A stretch of 58,043 nt of DNA from Bacteroidales bacterium (GCA_900767595.1 CAAFZS010000065.1:1-58043), one strand, 5' to 3'; counted from the first letter of the stretch, positions 33,572 through 43,544 are shown. Notes: generated by a model not told the origin, from the sequence alone. A program made the numbers and translations.

Positions 33572-34498
33572 CTATCGCAGCACATAGTTCTTCCGCAAGG
33601 ATTCGAACAACGCCGGTTGTTCTTTGAGTTGGTCGCTGATGCGTTTCAGCCATCCGCGAGCCGTATCTCCCGTTTGAGCGTGCAAAGTTACAAAATTTTT
33701 ATCAATAATCAAAGAAGGAAATGAAAAATGTTGGCAAAAAGCGTCTAAACACTGCTGTGAAGCGTTGATTTTTCCCTCTAACGAGTATCCGGCAATGTGC
33801 ATAGACACCAAAATCGCCTTCTCACTACGAGCTACCGACGGGTCAATCATCGGCTCCTTCTCCCACGTATCTATCACAAACCGATGCCCGCTTTTAAGCA
33901 ACGCCTGTTCGTCCACCACCCCACCTCGGGCCGCATTGATAATCACGGCTTCAGGTTGGCACTGACTGAGGAAAGCGGCATCGCACAAGTGATAGGTCGG
34001 ATAAGCCCCCTCTTTGGTCAAAGGGGTATGAAACGTAATGACATCGCAATCGCTCACATCCCCCGTCAGTCCTAACGGCGGGTCATTGATAACGACTTGC
34101 ATCCCTCGCGCCTTCGCCATCGCAGCCACTTTCTTACCCACGTGACCATAACCCACGATACCTATCGAGCGCCCACCCACTTCGTTGAGTGCCTCCTCAA
34201 TATAGTCGCACACCGCTTGGGCATTGCAGCCGGGTGCCGAGACCGCCTCTATATGGTTCGCTCGGCAATAGGCAGCATCGACATGGTCGGTACCAATCGT
34301 AGCCGTTGCCACAAACTCGACATCACTGCCCTCCAGCAACTCCTTATTTATTTTCGTACGCGTGCGCACGAAGAGTGCCTGAGCGTGACGAACCGCTTCG
34401 GGGGTAATCTGTTCGGGCTCCAAAGCCACCACCTCTACACCCGCAGCGGAGAGCATCTCTGCCAAACAAGGAATATGTTTATCAATTATACTTAACAT
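33572..34498 (-). CDS. pdxB: Erythronate-4-phosphate dehydrogenase
   Basis: 308 aa, shorter than the ~380 aa E. coli enzyme because the C-terminal dimerisation domain is reduced. D-2-hydroxyacid dehydrogenase fold: NAD motif GIVGYGHVGKKVAAMA (~113-128), the PGCNAQAVCDYIEEAL stretch typical of PdxB, DPPLG, catalytic region ARGGVVDEQAL, EKEP and a His in SMHIAGYSLEGK. It oxidises 4-phosphoerythronate in vitamin B6 synthesis. Start overlaps panC by 17 bases. Confidence 0.92.
   Translation of the reverse strand: MLSIIDKHIPCLAEMLSAAGVEVVALEPEQITPEAVRHAQALFVRTRTKINKELLEGSDVEFVATATIGTDHVDAAYCRANHIEAVSAPGCNAQAVCDYIEEALNEVGGRSIGIVGYGHVGKKVAAMAKARGMQVVINDPPLGLTGDVSDCDVITFHTPLTKEGAYPTYHLCDAAFLSQCQPEAVIINAARGGVVDEQALLKSGHRFVIDTWEKEPMIDPSVARSEKAILVSMHIAGYSLEGKINASQQCLDAFCQHFSFPSLIIDKNFVTLHAQTGDTARGWLKRISDQLKEQPALFESLRKNYVLR
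33683..33713 (-). promoter_or_regulatory. Possible internal promoter for proS
   Basis: Minus-strand TTTG (33710-33713), 19-base spacer, TAACTTTG (33683-33690), inside the pdxB coding region about 200 bases before proS. It could be a chance match in an AT-rich stretch. Confidence 0.4.
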
Positions 34499-35336
34499 TA
34501 TCTATCAGTCTCACACCACCGCAATACACGGTCACACAACCAATGGCGTTGGCAAACGTCGTTGCCGGTTGTAAGGTCGTTTGATCGACAATCTCGTAAT
34601 ACTCCACCTCCAATCCTTCTATCCCGTTGATCTCGTCAATGACGCGTTGCTGCACCTCACTCACCGATTGGTTCTGCCAACCGCGGCTGAGCATTAACAC
34701 ACGCGAGATGTTCGTAGCCAATGCTTTGGCTTCATCACTGAGTAACTCGTTACGGCTGGAAAGGGCCAAACCCGACTCCTCGCGAACGATAGGACAGCCG
34801 CAAATCTCCAGTTTGCCAAACGTATCTTTGAGCGAGGAACGCTCCACCATATGATGGATGATGGCCAGTTGTTGAAAGTCCTTCTCCCCAAAGTATGCGC
34901 GATCGGGCTGTACGAGGTAGAAAAGGCGGGATACCACTTGCACTACCCCATTGAAATGGCCGGGACGCATTTTTCCTTCCATCACCAAGTCCAGTCCCGC
35001 AAAATCGAACGCAAAGGTCGTTTGCATCTCCTGCTGCGAGTACATCTCTTCGGGCGTAGGCGCAAAAACATAGTCGGCGCCCAACGAACTGAGAAAAGCG
35101 GCATCGCGCTCGAGGTTACGAGGGTATTTGCGCAGATCTTCCTTGTTGTTAAACTGGGTAGGATTGACGAAGACACTGACGACACAGATATCGTTCTCGG
35201 CAACGCAACGTTTGACTAACGAGGCGTGCCCGTCATGAAGAGCTCCCATTGTAGGAACCAAACCTATCGTTTGGTGTTGCTCGTGGCAAGTTTTAACGAC
35301 CGCTTGCAGGTCTGATTTTGTAGAAATAATTTGCAT
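34482..35336 (-). CDS. panC: Pantothenate synthetase
   Basis: 284 aa. Class I synthetase fold: LVPTMGALHDGHASLV (HIGH-like) at ~26-41, VSVFVNPTQFNNKEDLRKYPR, GKMRPGHFNGVVQVVSRLF, and AYFGEKDFQQLAII with the KMSKS-equivalent later. It joins pantoate and beta-alanine using ATP to make pantothenate. First gene of the panC-pdxB-proS set behind the promoter at 35377. Confidence 0.97.
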   Translation of the reverse strand: MQIISTKSDLQAVVKTCHEQHQTIGLVPTMGALHDGHASLVKRCVAENDICVVSVFVNPTQFNNKEDLRKYPRNLERDAAFLSSLGADYVFAPTPEEMYSQQEMQTTFAFDFAGLDLVMEGKMRPGHFNGVVQVVSRLFYLVQPDRAYFGEKDFQQLAIIHHMVERSSLKDTFGKLEICGCPIVREESGLALSSRNELLSDEAKALATNISRVLMLSRGWQNQSVSEVQQRVIDEINGIEGLEVEYYEIVDQTTLQPATTFANAIGCVTVYCGGVRLIDNVKYN

Positions 35337-35376
35337 TATTGAGTGATTTTTTGAGTTCCTTATCAGAAAAAACGTG

Positions 35377-35408
35377 CAAAGTTAGCGCTTTTTTATCAAA
35401 AAAACAAA
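35377..35408 (-). promoter_or_regulatory. panC promoter
   Basis: Minus-strand TTTG (35405-35408), 20-base spacer, TAACTTTG (35377-35384). Confidence 0.75.
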
Positions 35409-35422
35409 AAAAAATGAAAAAA

Positions 35423-35456
35423 ATTGTGGAAATATCAAAAAAAAGTTGTATCTTTG
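35423..35456 (+). promoter_or_regulatory. Promoter of the starch-synthase-like gene
   Basis: TATCTTTG at 35449-35456 is clear. The -33 element is weak (ATTG at 35423-35426, 22-base spacer). Confidence 0.55.
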
Positions 35457-35493
35457 CAATGCGAAATTATGTACTCACCAAAAATGAACGCCT

Positions 35494-36306
35494 ATGAATG
35501 AGCCAAATCGTATCTTATTTATCTCTCAGGAGGTCTATCCTTATTTGGCTGAAGAGACGCCAGTTCGCATTCTCAACCGCCGATTACCGGAGTGGTGTCA
35601 GAATGCCGGTTTTGAAACCCGCACGTTTATGCCTAAGTTTGGTGAGATTAGCGAGCGCCGCAATCAGTTGCACGATGTCATCCGTCTATCCGGAGTGAAC
35701 CTCATCATTGCGGACGCGGATCATCCGTTACTCATTAAGGTAGCCAGTATGCCCGGAGCCCGGTTGCAGATTTACTTCATTGATAACGATGAATATTTCC
35801 ACCGCAGAAAAGGAATAGCGGATGACAACGGGAACGAGTATGCCGATAACGACGAGCGTTGCGTCTTCTATGCCCGCGGTGTGCTGGAAACGGTGAAGAA
35901 GTTGCGTTGGACACCTTCAATCATCCACTGCTCCGGTTGGATGTCGGCTTTAGTGCCCTTATATCTGAAGAAAGCGTATGCAGACACGCCTTTCTTTACA
36001 AAAGCGAAAGTGGTACTGTCCCTCGACAATAACGAGTACGCCACACCTTTTGGTACTCAGTTCGCGGAGAAGATCAGTATTGAAGGCATTCAGTCCAATC
36101 ACCTGAGAAGCATTGAGGGCTTCCCCGTAGGGTACGAGGAGTTGATGCGCTTAGCGATTGATAATGCCGATGCGATTATCTGTTCCGCTCAAGTAATCAA
36201 CCAGCGCGTAATGAACTACGCGCAGACAAGCGGCAAGCCCATACTCGCTTTTACCGAGAATCCGGACGATTATATTGCGTTTTATAATAGCCTGTTAACG
36301 GAATGA
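35494..36306 (+). CDS. Half-length starch/glycogen-synthase-like protein (N-terminal domain only)
   Basis: 270 aa, about half of a GT5 synthase. RILFISQEVYPYLAEE, FETRTFMPKFGEISERRNQLH, IYFIDNDEYFHRRK and IIHCSGWMSALVPLYLK align with the N-terminal Rossmann domain. The sugar-nucleotide Gly-Gly loop (KxGGLxDV) is replaced by LAEETPVRIL, and the donor-binding C-terminal domain is absent. Hence it is unlikely to be a working synthase. I recall a similar panC - short GT5 - DUF4270 order in other Bacteroidales, so this is probably a conserved repurposed form, not a fresh truncation. Overlaps DUF4270 by 4 bases. Confidence 0.8.
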   Translation: MNEPNRILFISQEVYPYLAEETPVRILNRRLPEWCQNAGFETRTFMPKFGEISERRNQLHDVIRLSGVNLIIADADHPLLIKVASMPGARLQIYFIDNDEYFHRRKGIADDNGNEYADNDERCVFYARGVLETVKKLRWTPSIIHCSGWMSALVPLYLKKAYADTPFFTKAKVVLSLDNNEYATPFGTQFAEKISIEGIQSNHLRSIEGFPVGYEELMRLAIDNADAIICSAQVINQRVMNYAQTSGKPILAFTENPDDYIAFYNSLLTE

Positions 36307-37766
36307 CGTGGGTAGAGAGAATCATATTAGCCGGTGCTATTGCGGGAGGATTGATTAGCTGTAAGAACGATTCCTCTATGGCCGGACGAGCCGTACTTGA
36401 CGAGGATGACAAGATCTTGGTCAAAGAGAACACTTTCCTTTTTAGTTCGACCATTGACACTTGCGATTATATCATAGCCGCAGCAGACTCGTTCTTGGTA
36501 GGCGAACGCCAGACGGAGACCGGTGCTATTCGTGCGGACTTACTCACCCAGTTAGCATGCCCGGAAGGCTACTCCTATCCCGAAACAACGGAATTTGATT
36601 CCATTAAGATTTCCATCTATTACAGTTCTTGGACAGGCGACAACTTAGCCCCCTTGTCCATCAATATGTACGAGATGGATAAAGCCACATTGGAGTATGC
36701 CCCCGAACCTGCTTACCACACGAATGAACCCTTGGACAAGTATTGCAGTTTGGAGCCTGAGACCCGTATCTTGGAGCACGAGCGCATTATCGTGGCGGAA
36801 CACTATCAAGACTCCGCTTATTCTATGGCTACGGGCACCTATGTGCCGATGGTATCCTTCAAAATAGATCCGAGCAGCGCGTTCTTCCAACGCTTCACAT
36901 CGCATAAGCGTTATACCACCCAAGACGATTTTAACCAAAACATCCTGAAAGGCTTGTATATCACCACCGATTTTGGAGGCTCTACCGTTCTCCATGTTGT
37001 GGATGTCACCATGCAAGTCTATTATCACTTTACGTATAAGACTTTCCTCGATCGCGACACCTTAGTTAACGATGTGAAAGGGTTCTACGCTAATGCCGAA
37101 GTCAAGCAACTCAACCGCTATCTTTACCAAGATAGGTCCGCACTGTTGGACGAGTTACGAGCGGACTCTCTATACGATTATCTGGTAGCCCCTGCGGGTA
37201 TTTACACCTATATTGATCTGCCAATGCGTCAGATTTACGACACCATCTTAGGCGACCAATATGATACCAAAGTAGCTTACGTGAATCTCGCCCAAATCAG
37301 AGTACAAGTTTACGATAGCGTTTGGGTAACCTCCAACACCGGTAATGCACGATTAGCACCACAAGCAGACTATGTTATGCTTATGAAAGCCGGCGAGAAC
37401 AATGCCCGCATCCACTCTTTCTTTGAAAATAAGGAACTACCTTTAGATACAGTAGCTATATTGAGCCCGCTCTATTCGGGCGTAGATTCGGTAGGGAATA
37501 CCATCCACTACTATTCGTTCGATATCTCTACCGTTCTAACCAATATCTTACATTCGCCACAGACGCAACTTTCGAATAATCAGGAAATGATGCGAATGGC
37601 ATTAGTCCCGGTAACCGTATCGTTCTCGGCAAGTAATAGTACGCAAGTGACCTCAATCAAAGAGGCACAAACGATTTCGGGCACGCGTCTATATAGCGCA
37701 AAAAATCCTGCAACGCACATGTCGTTGCAGGTTGTTAGTTCTTTATTCTCCAAGATGTACCGTTAA
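36303..37766 (+). CDS. DUF4270-family lipoprotein
   Basis: 487 aa. Short lipoprotein signal with Cys20 (GGLISC). The body is beta-rich with the DUF4270-type features FLFSSTIDTC, SFLVGERQTETGAIRADLLTQL and FYANAEVKQLNRY. Members are surface or periplasmic lipoproteins of unknown function in Bacteroidota. Translationally coupled to the short GT5-like gene (ATGA overlap), which suggests a joint envelope role. Its last ~60 bases also encode a terminator for the opposite strand (37700-37731). Confidence 0.85.
   Translation: MTWVERIILAGAIAGGLISCKNDSSMAGRAVLDEDDKILVKENTFLFSSTIDTCDYIIAAADSFLVGERQTETGAIRADLLTQLACPEGYSYPETTEFDSIKISIYYSSWTGDNLAPLSINMYEMDKATLEYAPEPAYHTNEPLDKYCSLEPETRILEHERIIVAEHYQDSAYSMATGTYVPMVSFKIDPSSAFFQRFTSHKRYTTQDDFNQNILKGLYITTDFGGSTVLHVVDVTMQVYYHFTYKTFLDRDTLVNDVKGFYANAEVKQLNRYLYQDRSALLDELRADSLYDYLVAPAGIYTYIDLPMRQIYDTILGDQYDTKVAYVNLAQIRVQVYDSVWVTSNTGNARLAPQADYVMLMKAGENNARIHSFFENKELPLDTVAILSPLYSGVDSVGNTIHYYSFDISTVLTNILHSPQTQLSNNQEMMRMALVPVTVSFSASNSTQVTSIKEAQTISGTRLYSAKNPATHMSLQVVSSLFSKMYR
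37700..37731 (-). terminator. Terminator of gcvH inside the DUF4270 coding end
   Basis: CCTGCAACG (37707-37715) pairs with CGTTGCAGG (37723-37731), 9 bp with a 7-base loop. The A run at 37700-37705 gives a U tract on the minus strand, so it stops transcripts leaving gcvH. Confidence 0.75.
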
Positions 37767-37769
37767 AAC

Positions 37770-38144
37770 TTATAAGGTAGCTTGATAAGCAGCGGCATCC
37801 ATCAGGGTGTCCAGTTCGCTCGCGTCCGTTAAGCGAACCTTGATCATCCAGCCTTCGCCGTAAGGATCGTTATTCACTTTCTCCGGAGCATCGTTCAAAG
37901 TCTCATTGATTTCCAAGACTTCGCCACTCGCGGGCATATTCAAGTCCGAAACCGTCTTAACAGCCTCTACGGAACCAAACACTTCACCTTGAGCGATCGT
38001 CTCGCCTACGGTATCAATATCTACAAAAACTATCTCACCTAATTCGGATTGAGCATAATCGGTAATGCCCACATAGGCTACATCACCCTCCACACGAATC
38101 CATTCGTGCTCTTTGGTGTACTTAATGTTTGTTGGAAAATTCAT
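37770..38144 (-). CDS. gcvH: Glycine cleavage system H protein
   Basis: 124 aa. Lipoyl-carrier fold with the modified lysine at K63 in [19 protein letters not shown]. The entry [30 protein letters not shown] is typical. It shuttles the aminomethyl group between the P, T and L proteins; those genes are not in this window. Sits 10 bases after the GldJ/GldK-like gene, an unrelated partner by function. Confidence 0.96.
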   Translation of the reverse strand: MNFPTNIKYTKEHEWIRVEGDVAYVGITDYAQSELGEIVFVDIDTVGETIAQGEVFGSVEAVKTVSDLNMPASGEVLEINETLNDAPEKVNNDPYGEGWMIKVRLTDASELDTLMDAAAYQATL

Positions 38145-38154
38145 AATATACTAT

Positions 38155-39741
38155 TTAATTAGTTGCTTTAATTTGATCTCCTAACGCAGACATAGCGCAG
38201 CGGAAGCCGATGGCGTTAGAACTCTTGGTTTGATCTAAATAACGACGCGTCGAAGGATTGAGCCAATAGATACGGTCGTTCCAAGCGCCACCTTTATAAA
38301 CACGGGTGGTCTCCGTGATATTGGGAGCCAAGATATCGGTAGGATCTTTCTTGACGGGTTGACCATTAGTCACATCCTCTTTCGGATTGAGCGGATAGTC
38401 CGTCTTAATAGCATAAGCCAATTCACCGTCGCGAACAGAACGTTTGTCACCATTGATCACCATCTCGTGCATCACACAACCCATAGAGTCGATGATAATA
38501 TGACCATATTCAATAAGCGGCTGCGTGAATACATTTCCACGGAAGGAGTTATATTCGGTAACCTCTTGGTTACTGGTCTCACGATAAACGTCAAGTACCC
38601 ATTCGTTCACATTACCGGCCATGTTATACAATCCAAAGTCATTAGGCTCGTAAGCATCCACAGGAGCGGTAGTAACGTAACCGTCGTTCGCTGCACCGCT
38701 GACACCCATCAAGTCACCGCGACCACGGGTGAAGTTGGCTTGCATCATACCTTTGGCACCTTTGCCTAAATCACGAGGATGATAGCCGGACCAAGGATAG
38801 ATCTTACCCTCAATCGTTAATCCGTCTTCACCGGCTACGGGAGCATAAGCTGCAAACTCCCATTCCGCTTCGGTCGGGAGACGGTAGTCAATAACCATAA
38901 TACCATCGGCGACATTCACCTTACGCTCATCTCCATTGGCATCATACAAGGCTTTACGACCGCCCGCCGGCGTATAGGTCTTATCCAAGAGATACTTCTC
39001 CGTATTGAAGACAAACTTATCACGAATAAACTCATAATTAGGACGATACATACTTTGACCTTCGGTACTCCTGATATCATTCTTTACCTCCACAGGATCC
39101 ATCCAATAACCCTGTTCTGCTTCCCATTCGTCCTTCGCTACTTCATCATAGATAGGATCTAGCGAAGCAAAATCCGGATAAGCGAGCAGTCCTGCCTTAA
39201 TAAGCAGCATCTCATTCACACGGTCGGTACGCCATTGGCAATAACGAACCGCTTGCTCCCAGCTGACACCTACTACCGGGTAGAAGGAGAACATCGTGCT
39301 CTCAAAATAATTTTGGATATACGGTTCATTGTAAGCCAAGTCGTCTTGCCAAACCCTCTGGTCTGGTGCGGCTTTCTTCACCAATTCAGGAGCCACTTGA
39401 CCAAACACACTCTCCATCCAATGGTAATACTCTCGCCAGTTAAGGTTCGATATCTCGTATTTATCCATATAGAAAGAGCTAACGGTAATGGTACGATGCG
39501 CATTATTACGGGGAGCGGTAACAAACTCGTCCGTTTCACCAATGGTGAACACACCTCCTTGAATAGGAATCATTCCTATCGGAGCCGTACTCAAACCTTC
39601 AGCCGCCTGGAAATTATTCGTCTTCGTGTCAAAATAGTTCCAGCCTGTGGTATTCGAAACTTTGGTGTTCAACTCTCGCTTGTTTCCGCAAGCGCACAGG
39701 GTAATTAACCCAATAAAAAGCAAACATTTTGTGTACTTCAT
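38155..39741 (-). CDS. GldJ/GldK-family lipoprotein (formylglycine-generating-enzyme-like), gliding/T9SS
   Basis: 528 aa from the ATG at 39741. A longer frame to 39777 would start upstream of the transcription start given the -7 box at 39767-39774. Lipobox with Cys18 (LCACG). The body is an FGE-sulfatase/SUMF1-like domain: PIQGGVFTIGETDEF, SFYMDKYEISN, YPVVGVSWEQAVRYCQWR, RLPTEAEWEFAAY, GNVNEWVLDVYR, and GFRCAMS at the end. GldJ and GldK are outer-membrane lipoproteins needed for type IX secretion and gliding; the length fits GldJ best. A likely T9SS cargo lies at 8468-10627. Confidence 0.85.
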   Translation of the reverse strand: MKYTKCLLFIGLITLCACGNKRELNTKVSNTTGWNYFDTKTNNFQAAEGLSTAPIGMIPIQGGVFTIGETDEFVTAPRNNAHRTITVSSFYMDKYEISNLNWREYYHWMESVFGQVAPELVKKAAPDQRVWQDDLAYNEPYIQNYFESTMFSFYPVVGVSWEQAVRYCQWRTDRVNEMLLIKAGLLAYPDFASLDPIYDEVAKDEWEAEQGYWMDPVEVKNDIRSTEGQSMYRPNYEFIRDKFVFNTEKYLLDKTYTPAGGRKALYDANGDERKVNVADGIMVIDYRLPTEAEWEFAAYAPVAGEDGLTIEGKIYPWSGYHPRDLGKGAKGMMQANFTRGRGDLMGVSGAANDGYVTTAPVDAYEPNDFGLYNMAGNVNEWVLDVYRETSNQEVTEYNSFRGNVFTQPLIEYGHIIIDSMGCVMHEMVINGDKRSVRDGELAYAIKTDYPLNPKEDVTNGQPVKKDPTDILAPNITETTRVYKGGAWNDRIYWLNPSTRRYLDQTKSSNAIGFRCAMSALGDQIKATN

Positions 39742-39766
39742 ATCACGTAATTTTATTTTCAGCCTG

Positions 39767-39798
39767 CAAAGATACATCTTTTTTTCAAATTATGCAAA
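39767..39798 (-). promoter_or_regulatory. Promoter of the GldJ/GldK-like gene and gcvH
   Basis: Minus-strand TTTG (39795-39798), 20-base spacer, TATCTTTG (39767-39774). Confidence 0.8.
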
Positions 39799-39823
39799 TT
39801 TTTTTCCTTTTTTTTGCGTTTTT

Positions 39824-39855
39824 TTTGCGTATATGGGGAAAAAGTTGTAATTTTG
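39824..39855 (+). promoter_or_regulatory. folP promoter
   Basis: TTTGCGTATAT at -33 (TTTG 39824-39827), 20-base spacer, TAATTTTG (39848-39855). Places the transcript start about 12 bases before the ATG at 39873. Confidence 0.8.
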
Positions 39856-39872
39856 TAGCCCATTTGAGAAAG

Positions 39873-40649
39873 ATGTCATCGCCACACATCATAGGGATAC
39901 TGAATATCACCCCCGACAGTTTTGCTGATTCGGGGAAAAAACGGGACACCCTTTCGGTGGTAAAGCAAGCCGTCCGGATGGTAGAGCAAGGGGCTTACGG
40001 TTTAGATATCGGTGCCGTAGCCACCCACCCTGGGGCTGCGTTGGTAGATGAGCAGGAAGAGTGGAGGAGACTGTCGAGCATACTGCCGGCGATTAGGCAA
40101 GCCCTGCCCCATACGCCTCTTTCCGTAGACACCTATCGCTCGAGCATAGCTCAACGCTCGATTGACATAGCAGGCGTGGAGGTTATTAACGATATCTCCG
40201 GCGGACAATGGGACGTACGAATGTGGGACGTTGTGGCCAAAGCAAAAGTAGGATATATCATGGGGCATACGCTGGGCACCATCGAGCATCCGACCCAAGA
40301 GGGGCACTATACCGACTTGATGGCGGATATCATCGATTATTTCGTTCGGCGATTGGATAATTTGCATCAGAAAGGCGTGAGTCGGGTCATCATTGATCCG
40401 GGGTTCGGGTTTTCTAAAACAACAGAACAAAACCTTTACTTGCTGCACCGGCTACACTACTTTCATTGCTTGAATGCACCTATTATGGTCGGTGTCTCTC
40501 GCAAAAAGATGATTTATGAGCCTTTGGGGGTTGAACCCACTTCGGCCGAAGCGCTGGAAGGCACATTGCAAGCGGAGCGTATCGCCATTGAACAAGGAGT
40601 ACAATATTTGCGCGTACACGATATAAAAGAAACAATAGGATTATGTTAG
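39873..40649 (+). CDS. folP: Dihydropteroate synthase
   Basis: 258 aa. Start chosen at the ATG at 39873: the frame is open to 39729, but those codons lie upstream of the promoter. Pterin/pABA site motifs: GILNITPDSFADSGKK, VDTYRSS, INDISGG, IIDPGFGFSKTTEQN, GVSRKKMI and a terminal RVHDIKET. It makes 7,8-dihydropteroate for folate and is the sulfonamide target. The untranslated leader is very short. It overlaps cdaA by 7 bases. Confidence 0.95.
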   Translation: MSSPHIIGILNITPDSFADSGKKRDTLSVVKQAVRMVEQGAYGLDIGAVATHPGAALVDEQEEWRRLSSILPAIRQALPHTPLSVDTYRSSIAQRSIDIAGVEVINDISGGQWDVRMWDVVAKAKVGYIMGHTLGTIEHPTQEGHYTDLMADIIDYFVRRLDNLHQKGVSRVIIDPGFGFSKTTEQNLYLLHRLHYFHCLNAPIMVGVSRKKMIYEPLGVEPTSAEALEGTLQAERIAIEQGVQYLRVHDIKETIGLC

Positions 40650-41401
40650 GACTTCATTTCGGCATCAAAGATGTGATTGACATCTTACTGGTAGCATTCA
40701 TGTTATACTATGGTTATGTCATTCTGCGTCGTTCCGGAGCCGCAAACTTATTCTGGGGCATCTTCGCCTTTATCATCCTTTGGGTGTTGGTGTGCTTTGT
40801 CTTCCAATTGGAACTGACCGGAGCCCTGTTTGACCGTATCATCAGTGTGGGTGCGATTGCCTTGATTGTGCTTTTCCAAGAGGAGATACGCTCGTTTTTC
40901 TACCACGTCGGATCACGGTTCAGTGCTTTCAAACTCCGAAATAAGATCGTGCGCGAAGAGGAAAAAGAGCAACAGATACAGCAGATCGTCTCAGCGTGCA
41001 TGACGATGTCGCAGGAGAAGATTGGTGCCCTCATCGTCTTGCGCAATAAACAAGAATTGAGCGTGTTTATGGATACCGGAGAGAAAGTGGATGCCGTCAT
41101 CTCCGCCCGCTTGATCTGTAACCTTTTCTTTAAGAACTCCCCCTTGCACGACGGGGCTATGTTTATTGCCAAGAACCGTATTGAGTGTGCCGGGTGTATC
41201 TTACCTGTTTCCAAAAACAAGAATCTACCTAAGTTCTATGGCCTTCGTCACCGTGCGGCCTTGGGCCTGACCGAAGTGTCGGATGCTACGTGTATTGTCG
41301 TTTCCGAGGAAACGGGCAGTATCTCCGTTGCCCAACACCAAGAGATAAAGATCGTGACCGAATCCGAACTACGCACTATATTATATAAGGAGTTAAATTA
41401 A
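40643..41401 (+). CDS. cdaA: Diadenylate cyclase CdaA
   Basis: 252 aa. Three N-terminal membrane helices (~10-80), then a DAC domain with DGA at 170-172 and RHR at 202-204, the two catalytic motifs. It makes c-di-AMP, which controls potassium/osmotic balance and envelope homeostasis. Coupled to folP by overlap; the folP-cdaA order is one I recall in other Bacteroidota. Confidence 0.95.
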   Translation: MLGLHFGIKDVIDILLVAFMLYYGYVILRRSGAANLFWGIFAFIILWVLVCFVFQLELTGALFDRIISVGAIALIVLFQEEIRSFFYHVGSRFSAFKLRNKIVREEEKEQQIQQIVSACMTMSQEKIGALIVLRNKQELSVFMDTGEKVDAVISARLICNLFFKNSPLHDGAMFIAKNRIECAGCILPVSKNKNLPKFYGLRHRAALGLTEVSDATCIVVSEETGSISVAQHQEIKIVTESELRTILYKELN

Positions 41402-41403
41402 GC

Positions 41404-41427
41404 AATCACAAATCACAAATCACAAAT
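41404..41427 (+). repeat. 7-bp AATCACA array between cdaA and metG
   Basis: Three AATCACA units plus AAT run directly into the metG ATG; the cdaA TAA stop is two bases before the array. Confidence 0.85.
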
Positions 41428-43500
41428 ATGTTTAAACGTACTTTAGTTACTTCTGCCCTTCCGTATGCCAACGGACCGGTACACATCGGACACTTGGCGG
41501 GCGTCTATGTCCCTGCGGATATCTACACGCGTTACCTTCGCCTCAAGGGCGTTCCTGTTCTTTTTGTGGGAGGTAGCGACGAACATGGTGTACCCGTCAC
41601 TATTCGCGCACGTAAGGAAGGTATCACCACCCAACAAGTGGTGGACCGTTATCACTCGCTCATCAAACAGTCCTTCGAGCAGTTCGGCATCTCGTTTGAT
41701 GTCTATTCGCGTACCACTTCCGCCATCCATCATCAGTTTGCATCAGATTATTTCCGCAAACTGTACGATGAGGGTAAGTTCGTGGAGCAAACGACCGAAC
41801 AGTTCTTCGATCCCGAGACCCAAGAGTTCTTGACCGACCGTAATATCAAAGGCGAATGTCCCCGTTGCCACGCTCAGGGTGCCTATGGCGACCAGTGCGA
41901 GAAATGCGGTGCTACCCTCTCGCCCGATGAGCTCATCAATCCCTATAATGCCGTCAACGGCAACCCGCTGACCAAGAAAGCCACCTCCCACTGGTATTTG
42001 CCGTTAGACCAATATCAGTCCTGGCTCGAGAACTGGATCCTCGAGAACCATAAAGAGTGGCGTCCTAATGTCTATGGACAGTGTAAATCCTGGCTCGACG
42101 GCGGACTCAAACCCCGTGCCGTGACCCGCGACTTGGATTGGGGTATCCCCGTACCCGTAGAAGGAGCCGACGGCAAAGTGCTGTATGTATGGTTCGACGC
42201 TCCCATCGGATATATATCGAATACCAAGGAACTTTGCGACGCCCAACCGGAGAAATACGGAAAATGGGAAACGTGGTGGAAAGACCCCGAGACCCGTCTC
42301 ATCCATTTCATCGGGAAAGACAATATCGTCTTCCACTGCATCGTCTTCCCGTCTATGCTCAAGGCGGATGGCAGTTACATCCTGCCCGATAATGTTCCTT
42401 CCAACGAGTTCTTGAACCTCGAAGGAGACAAGATTTCCACATCCCGTAACTGGGCGGTTTGGCTCAACGAGTATCTGGAGGACTTCCCCGGAAAACAGGA
42501 TGTGCTCAGGTATGTACTGACCGCCAATGCTCCCGAGACGAAGGATAATGATTTCACGTGGGCAGACTTCCAAGCACGCAACAATAACGAACTGGTAGCC
42601 ATCTACGGCAACTTCGTCAATCGTGCTCTGGTGCTGACGCAGAAATATTTTGAGGGTAAGGTACCTGCTTGTCACGGATTGAATGATTACGATAAGACCA
42701 CGTTGGCTGAGTTTGCTAATGTGAAGACGCAACTCGAGGAGCTCTTGGAGAACTTCCGTTTCCGCGATGCACAGAAAGAGGCGATGAACTTAGCCCGTAT
42801 AGGAAATAAGTATTTAGCTGACACCGAGCCTTGGAAACTGGCGAAGACCGATATGGATCGTACCGCCACTATCCTGCACTTGGCTTTGCAGATTGCCGCT
42901 AACCTCAGCATCGCCTTTGAGCCTTTCCTGCCCTTCTCGTCCGCTAAACTACGCGAGATGTTAGCGATGAGTGAGGTGCAATGGGATCGGTTAGGGGCTA
43001 TTGACCTCCTACCGGAGGGACACTCGTTAGGACAAGTCGGTCTGCTCTTTGAGAAGATTGAGGATGAGGCGATACAGAAACAGCTCGACCGTCTGGCTCG
43101 TATCAAGGCGGAGAATGAGGCCAAAGCCAAGGAGGAGGAATTGAAGAACTGGAAACCCGCTGCTATCAAGGCGGATACTACCATTGACGAGTTTGACAAG
43201 ATGGATATCCGCGTAGCCACGGTTTTGGAATGTGAACCGGTGAAGAAGTCCGAGCGTCTGCTGCAGTTTAAGTTGGATGATGGTATGGGCGGTCGCACGA
43301 TCTTAAGCGGTATAGCGCAGTCTTATCCCGATCCGTCGGTGTTGGTAGGCAAACAAGTGCTGTTTATAGCCAATTTCCCACCGCGCAAGATGATGGGTAT
43401 TGAGAGTCAGGGAATGATCTTGTCCGCAGTCAATGCGGATGGCAAATTAGTGGTCACCACCGTCTCTGCACCTGTCAAAAATGGGGTACAAGTAGGGTAA
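41428..43500 (+). CDS. metG: Methionyl-tRNA synthetase
   Basis: 690 aa. Class I: HIGH at 20-23 region (PVHIGHLAG), zinc knuckle [23 protein letters not shown] variant DKISTSRNW. The alpha-helical anticodon domain is followed by a charged linker and a C-terminal tRNA-binding (Trbp111/EMAP-like) domain starting at [13 protein letters not shown]. This is the full-length dimeric form. A tRNA-Met gene lies 107 bases downstream behind its own promoter. Confidence 0.97.
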   Translation: MFKRTLVTSALPYANGPVHIGHLAGVYVPADIYTRYLRLKGVPVLFVGGSDEHGVPVTIRARKEGITTQQVVDRYHSLIKQSFEQFGISFDVYSRTTSAIHHQFASDYFRKLYDEGKFVEQTTEQFFDPETQEFLTDRNIKGECPRCHAQGAYGDQCEKCGATLSPDELINPYNAVNGNPLTKKATSHWYLPLDQYQSWLENWILENHKEWRPNVYGQCKSWLDGGLKPRAVTRDLDWGIPVPVEGADGKVLYVWFDAPIGYISNTKELCDAQPEKYGKWETWWKDPETRLIHFIGKDNIVFHCIVFPSMLKADGSYILPDNVPSNEFLNLEGDKISTSRNWAVWLNEYLEDFPGKQDVLRYVLTANAPETKDNDFTWADFQARNNNELVAIYGNFVNRALVLTQKYFEGKVPACHGLNDYDKTTLAEFANVKTQLEELLENFRFRDAQKEAMNLARIGNKYLADTEPWKLAKTDMDRTATILHLALQIAANLSIAFEPFLPFSSAKLREMLAMSEVQWDRLGAIDLLPEGHSLGQVGLLFEKIEDEAIQKQLDRLARIKAENEAKAKEEELKNWKPAAIKADTTIDEFDKMDIRVATVLECEPVKKSERLLQFKLDDGMGGRTILSGIAQSYPDPSVLVGKQVLFIANFPPRKMMGIESQGMILSAVNADGKLVVTTVSAPVKNGVQVG

Positions 43501-43544
43501 AAGAGGCAAAAAGTGCTGTTTTTTTCACAAAAATTGCAGAAAAA

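Noticed and set aside
39741..39777. Longer start for the GldJ/GldK-like lipoprotein
   Set aside because: The codons lie over the -7 box, and the signal peptide with lipobox begins at the ATG at 39741.
39729..39872. Longer start for folP
   Set aside because: The region is upstream of the promoter at 39824-39855 and encodes phenylalanine-rich junk; the DHPS domain starts right at the ATG at 39873.
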